From Candidatus Roizmanbacteria bacterium UBA6242 (GTDB taxonomy: Bacteria > Patescibacteriota > Microgenomatia > UBA1406 > GWC2-37-13): DNA of 13,593 nt. Location: assembly GCA_002440905.1 (NCBI GenBank), contig DJWA01000012.1:1-13593 (forward strand). The letters are read 5' to 3'. A model generated the notes under the pieces. That model worked only from the letters and a program-made list of their open reading frames with translations. It ran no database searches and was not told the origin of the DNA. Numbering within the stretch: the stretch's first letter is position 1; each line of letters starts with the position of its first letter. The translations under genes and the position numbers were made by a program. Positions 11,765 through 13,593 of the stretch are shown piece by piece.

Positions 11765-12877
11765 CTATTTGTCAAATCTTGCCCGAGCCCATTCCATATC
11801 TAGGCGTTCGTTATATAAAACCGCCTTGTCAAATTCCGTACTCGCCAAATTATCTTCACCCTGTCTCTCATAAACAAGACCCCTCAAAACATAAAGCTCG
11901 GAAAAAGCTCGATTCTCGTTTCCGAGAATTTTATCCGTCATAGATAAAACCCTGTCATAATTGCCAAGGGCGAAATATGCCTCAATTGGTTCCGTTTGGT
12001 ACCAAAGAGTTCTAAATGAAAGCAGCGTTTCTATCTTCTCATATTCCAAAACCGACTCGGAATAATTGCCGATATTGAAATAGGCGACCGACAGGTTCAG
12101 TCGGGCATAGATATCTTCAGGATTTTGCCCCAACTGTTGTTTTGCCCGATCGACTGCTTTCTGCCAGGCGACCTTCTCATCAACGTTCTCTCCCAATATG
12201 TTTTCGACAATTTCTTTTTTATCCGGTGTCGCCAAAACAAGGTATTCGTAATTGAACTGCTTCCAGAGGAGATCAAAATCCAGGTAAGGATACCTCAAGT
12301 CCCGGCCTTGCAAAGAATCGTCCTGGATAATCTCTCCTGTTGAATCGTCGTACCCTTTAACGACTCGATAATGGCCGATATCCTCACTCGTAGTCAAGAG
12401 TGTGCGGGCGATGACAGGGATATCATAAGCGATCAATTGTTTGATCAATTCCATGTTACCGTTTGGCCGATGGTAGGGAACAAGCTTGTACTCTTTAGAT
12501 TTCTCGGCCAATTCTTCAAGAGTCACCGACTTGTCATCGTTGTCACCTTGGGGATTCTGGTATGGACGAAGCGCTTGTCCGAGTTCCCCTTGGCTTATGC
12601 TTATTCCGTAATACGACAGGGCCATTGAAAGGGCGGCCGGGCCGCAATTATTGAAGGTCTGGAATGAATGAGAACCGCCTACCAGTTCCTTTGTCAAAGG
12701 CGGTGTTGCCAAGGGATAGGGGGTGGGCGACGGTTTAAGAGTCGGAGTTGGATTTGGGGTCGATAAAATCCTAACGACAGGATCATCTACAGCAATATCC
12801 CTCTTTGTCCAAAGATAAAATACGGCCGAATAAACGACAACGGCGACAACCAGCAATAACAGGATTTTTTTACCCAT
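11765..12877 (-). CDS. membrane-anchored C39-like cysteine peptidase with TPR repeats
   Basis: This is a 370-residue protein. Residues about 4-23 form an N-terminal membrane helix, followed by a Pro/Thr-rich linker (TPNPTPTLKPSPTPYP, about 40-55). A papain-like C39_2 domain follows, with Gln73, Cys78 in NNCGPAALSM, His169 in GHYRVV and Asp186/187 after it. The C-terminal part (about 230-365) has TPR-like helical repeats (LNLSVAYFNIGNYSESVLEYEK; LRGLVYERQGEDNLASTEFDKA). Catalytic residues are intact. The topology places the peptidase outside the cytoplasm. C39 peptidases cleave double-glycine leaders in bacteriocin exporters, but stand-alone C39_2 proteins have broad unknown roles. The upstream extended -10 box is at 12887-12895. 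It is followed by the SdpI-like gene. Confidence 0.88.
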   Translation of the reverse strand: MGKKILLLLVVAVVVYSAVFYLWTKRDIAVDDPVVRILSTPNPTPTLKPSPTPYPLATPPLTKELVGGSHSFQTFNNCGPAALSMALSYYGISISQGELGQALRPYQNPQGDNDDKSVTLEELAEKSKEYKLVPYHRPNGNMELIKQLIAYDIPVIARTLLTTSEDIGHYRVVKGYDDSTGEIIQDDSLQGRDLRYPYLDFDLLWKQFNYEYLVLATPDKKEIVENILGENVDEKVAWQKAVDRAKQQLGQNPEDIYARLNLSVAYFNIGNYSESVLEYEKIETLLSFRTLWYQTEPIEAYFALGNYDRVLSMTDKILGNENRAFSELYVLRGLVYERQGEDNLASTEFDKAVLYNERLDMEWARARFDK

Positions 12878-12886
12878 ATCCCCCCA

Positions 12887-12895
12887 ATTTTAGCA
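12887..12895 (-). promoter_or_regulatory. extended -10 box of the C39-peptidase gene
   Basis: The minus strand reads TGCTAAAAT, an extended -10 element with a 5/6 hexamer. It ends 9 nt before the ATG, so the leader would be only about 2-3 nt. The gap contains a G-run (GGGGGG), which could act as a weak ribosome site only if transcription began further upstream. Confidence 0.5.
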
Positions 12896-12918
12896 GACCA
12901 AGGTAAGAGCAGGCTGAA

Positions 12919-12935
12919 GTTTTCAAGCTGAAAAC
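12919..12935. repeat. 7-bp inverted repeat upstream of tRNA-Asn
   Basis: GTTTTCA (12919-12925) and TGAAAAC (12929-12935) pair perfectly around AGC. The site lies between the divergent C39-peptidase and tRNA-Asn genes and overlaps the predicted tRNA -35 box, so it may be an operator. No T-run follows, so a terminator is unlikely. Confidence 0.35.
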
Positions 12936-12956
12936 AGGGCACTTTTCTGATATCAT
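12928..12956 (+). promoter_or_regulatory. promoter of tRNA-Asn
   Basis: CTGAAA (12928-12933, 4/6 to TTGACA), a 17-nt spacer and TGA-TATCAT (12948-12956, extended -10 with a 5/6 hexamer) precede the tRNA. The expected transcription start is about 12 nt before the mature 5' end, the same arrangement as for the tRNA at 8426. Confidence 0.5.
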
Positions 12957-12974
12957 ATATGTGTTCTTTTAAAA

Positions 12975-13264
12975 TCCCCTGTAGCTCAATCGGTAGAGCA
13001 GGTCGCTGTGAACAATCGCAGCTTCCGGCAGAAATGCTGGATGGAAAATCGGGTGAATTCAGGGAAGTCCTGCCAAAGCGGGATAATCCTGAGCCACTCC
13101 CTAAGTCATATTAGGGAAGGTGCAGAGACTAGGTGAGTACACCCTAGAGCGTCCGACACCTAAAGGAATTTTATATTCCCAAGGTGATGATATAGTCCAA
13201 GCCTTAAAGTAATTTAAGGGTTCTTGTAACGACAAGGTTCGTGGTTCGAGTCCACGCGGGGGAG
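12975..13264 (+). tRNA. tRNA-Asn(GTT), interrupted by a group I intron
   Basis: The exons 12975-13009 and 13227-13264 join to a 73-nt cloverleaf. The acceptor is TCCCCTG/CGGGGGA with discriminator G, the D arm is GCTC-AATCGGTA-GAGC and the anticodon stem is GGTCG/CGACA (one terminal G-A mismatch). The loop is CTGTTAA, the T arm is CGTGG-TTCGAGT-CCACG, and no CCA is encoded. The loop CTGTTAA and G73 are typical of bacterial tRNA-Asn. The intron splits the anticodon between T35 and T36 (GT^T), so the unspliced RNA cannot act as tRNA-Asn. If it is the only Asn tRNA in the genome, translation depends on splicing. Confidence 0.93.
13010..13226 (+). ncRNA. group I intron (IC3-like) in tRNA-Asn anticodon
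   Basis: This is a 217-nt self-splicing-type intron without an ORF. P1 pairs exon GCTGT (ending in T35) with the guide GCAGC (13018-13022), giving the required U-G pair at the 5' splice site. P2 is CCGGCA/TGCTGG with a GAAA loop (13025-13040). The four core elements resemble those of cyanobacterial tRNA-Leu introns: P AATTCAGGGAAG (13056-13067), Q AATCCTGAGCCA (13085-13096), R GGTGCAGAGACTA (13119-13131) and S GATATAGTCC (13189-13198). TCAGG/CCTGA forms P4, TCCTGC/GCGGGA P5, CCCTAA/TTAGGG P6 and GACTA/TAGTC P7. P9 is CCTTAAA/TTTAAGG with a GTAA loop (13202-13219). The intron ends in the conserved terminal G (13226). Confidence 0.95.
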
Positions 13265-13284
13265 CATAAGTGAGAAAAGTATGA

Positions 13285-13593
13285 TTACATCTCTTTCAGA
13301 ATCTTTTCAACTTCTGTAACGTCAGGAATAATGTGTTTGACTCCCAAACTTTCTGCCTGTTCTTTGGTTAGCTGTCCGGTCAAAACAACAATCGGTCTCA
13401 CTCCTGCGTTATTTGCCATCAATACGTCAGTTTCGGCATCGCCTATATAAACCGCCTCGGTGTTTTTGATGTTTTGCTTTTTTAGTATAACTTCCAACAT
13501 ATAAGGGTGCGGTTTGGTTTTTTCGGGAGGAATATCATCGTGTGATGTGACTATTTGGGAAAAAACGTTTGGGATATCAAACTTTGCCATTAT
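13285..13593 (-). CDS. HAD-family phosphatase, 3' part only
   Basis: The window holds about 103 codons of the C-terminal half; the frame runs off the right edge. Visible HAD motifs are motif III KTKPHPYMLEVILKK (the catalytic Lys) and motif IV VYIGDAETDVLMANNAG, with acidic metal ligands. The region ends at TEVEKILKEM. The N-terminal DxD nucleophile motif must lie outside the window, so the Met near 13590 is internal, not the start. The pattern fits phosphoglycolate-phosphatase-like or other small-molecule HAD hydrolases. The substrate cannot be told. The gene converges on tRNA-Asn with a 20-nt gap. Confidence 0.85.
   Translation of the reverse strand: MMAKFDIPNVFSQIVTSHDDIPPEKTKPHPYMLEVILKKQNIKNTEAVYIGDAETDVLMANNAGVRPIVVLTGQLTKEQAESLGVKHIIPDVTEVEKILKEM

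Noticed and set aside
12975..13045. tRNA-His with anticodon GTG (loop CTGTGAA) read straight through the DNA
   Set aside because: The downstream bases do not close the anticodon stem or give T and acceptor arms in place. Removing 13010-13226 restores a perfect tRNA-Asn, and the removed piece has group I intron core elements.
1..13593. CRISPR array, insertion sequence or prophage
   Set aside because: No regularly spaced repeats, transposase, integrase, terminal inverted repeats with target duplications, or phage structural genes are visible.

Overview
The window looks like a compact chromosome segment of a Candidate Phyla Radiation (Patescibacteria) bacterium, most likely of the Microgenomates group. 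I infer this from the small gaps and overlapping genes, the near absence of Shine-Dalgarno sequences, the adenosylcobalamin-dependent ribonucleotide reductase, the small two-helix TrbC/VirB2-like membrane proteins, several small proteins I recognise only as lineage-type hypotheticals, tRNAs without encoded CCA, and a group I intron inside a tRNA gene. No database search was possible, so the lineage is an inference.

Layout. Positions 1-170 hold no recognisable gene. A comF-like phosphoribosyltransferase gene (minus strand) is divergent from a plus-strand block at 1064-5346: nrdR, nrdJ (class II, B12-dependent ribonucleotide reductase), a PduO-type cob(I)alamin adenosyltransferase, an anchored DUF4430 (transcobalamin-like) protein and a DUF6580-type membrane protein. 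Together these read as a B12 capture, import, adenosylation and dNTP synthesis cassette. A lineage-type hypothetical gene follows and converges, with shared stop bases, on a thioredoxin gene (minus). An AT-rich region with several inverted repeats (6147-6326) leads into two tandem TrbC/VirB2-like membrane protein genes. A 51-residue membrane microprotein gene and a GtrB/DPM1-type glycosyltransferase gene follow on the minus strand, then a CAT-anticodon tRNA. Next come an unknown 218-residue protein (plus), an FtsB/DivIC-like division protein and a GatB/YqeY-domain protein (both minus). An unknown gene plus a DEDDy exonuclease-like gene (plus) converge on an SdpI-like membrane protein and a membrane-anchored C39-type peptidase with TPR repeats (minus). 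At the right end is tRNA-Asn(GTT), split by a 217-nt group I intron, and the 3' part of a HAD phosphatase gene running off the window.

Two signals stand out. First, the tRNA-Asn intron carries an almost textbook set of group IC3 core elements and sits inside the anticodon (GT^T). Second, at least seven genes have a TATAAT-like -10 box placed exactly 6 nt upstream of the ATG (nrdJ, 5373, 6369, 7407-8336, 8517, 9163-9498, 9520-9966), and three more have one 9-10 nt upstream. Transcription would then begin at or within a few bases of the start codon, so these genes probably give leaderless mRNAs. This spacing was also used to choose several start codons.

There is no gene-free stretch longer than 300 bases. 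The larger gaps (855-1063, 6107-6368, 7126-7184, 12878-12974) are described in their own entries.
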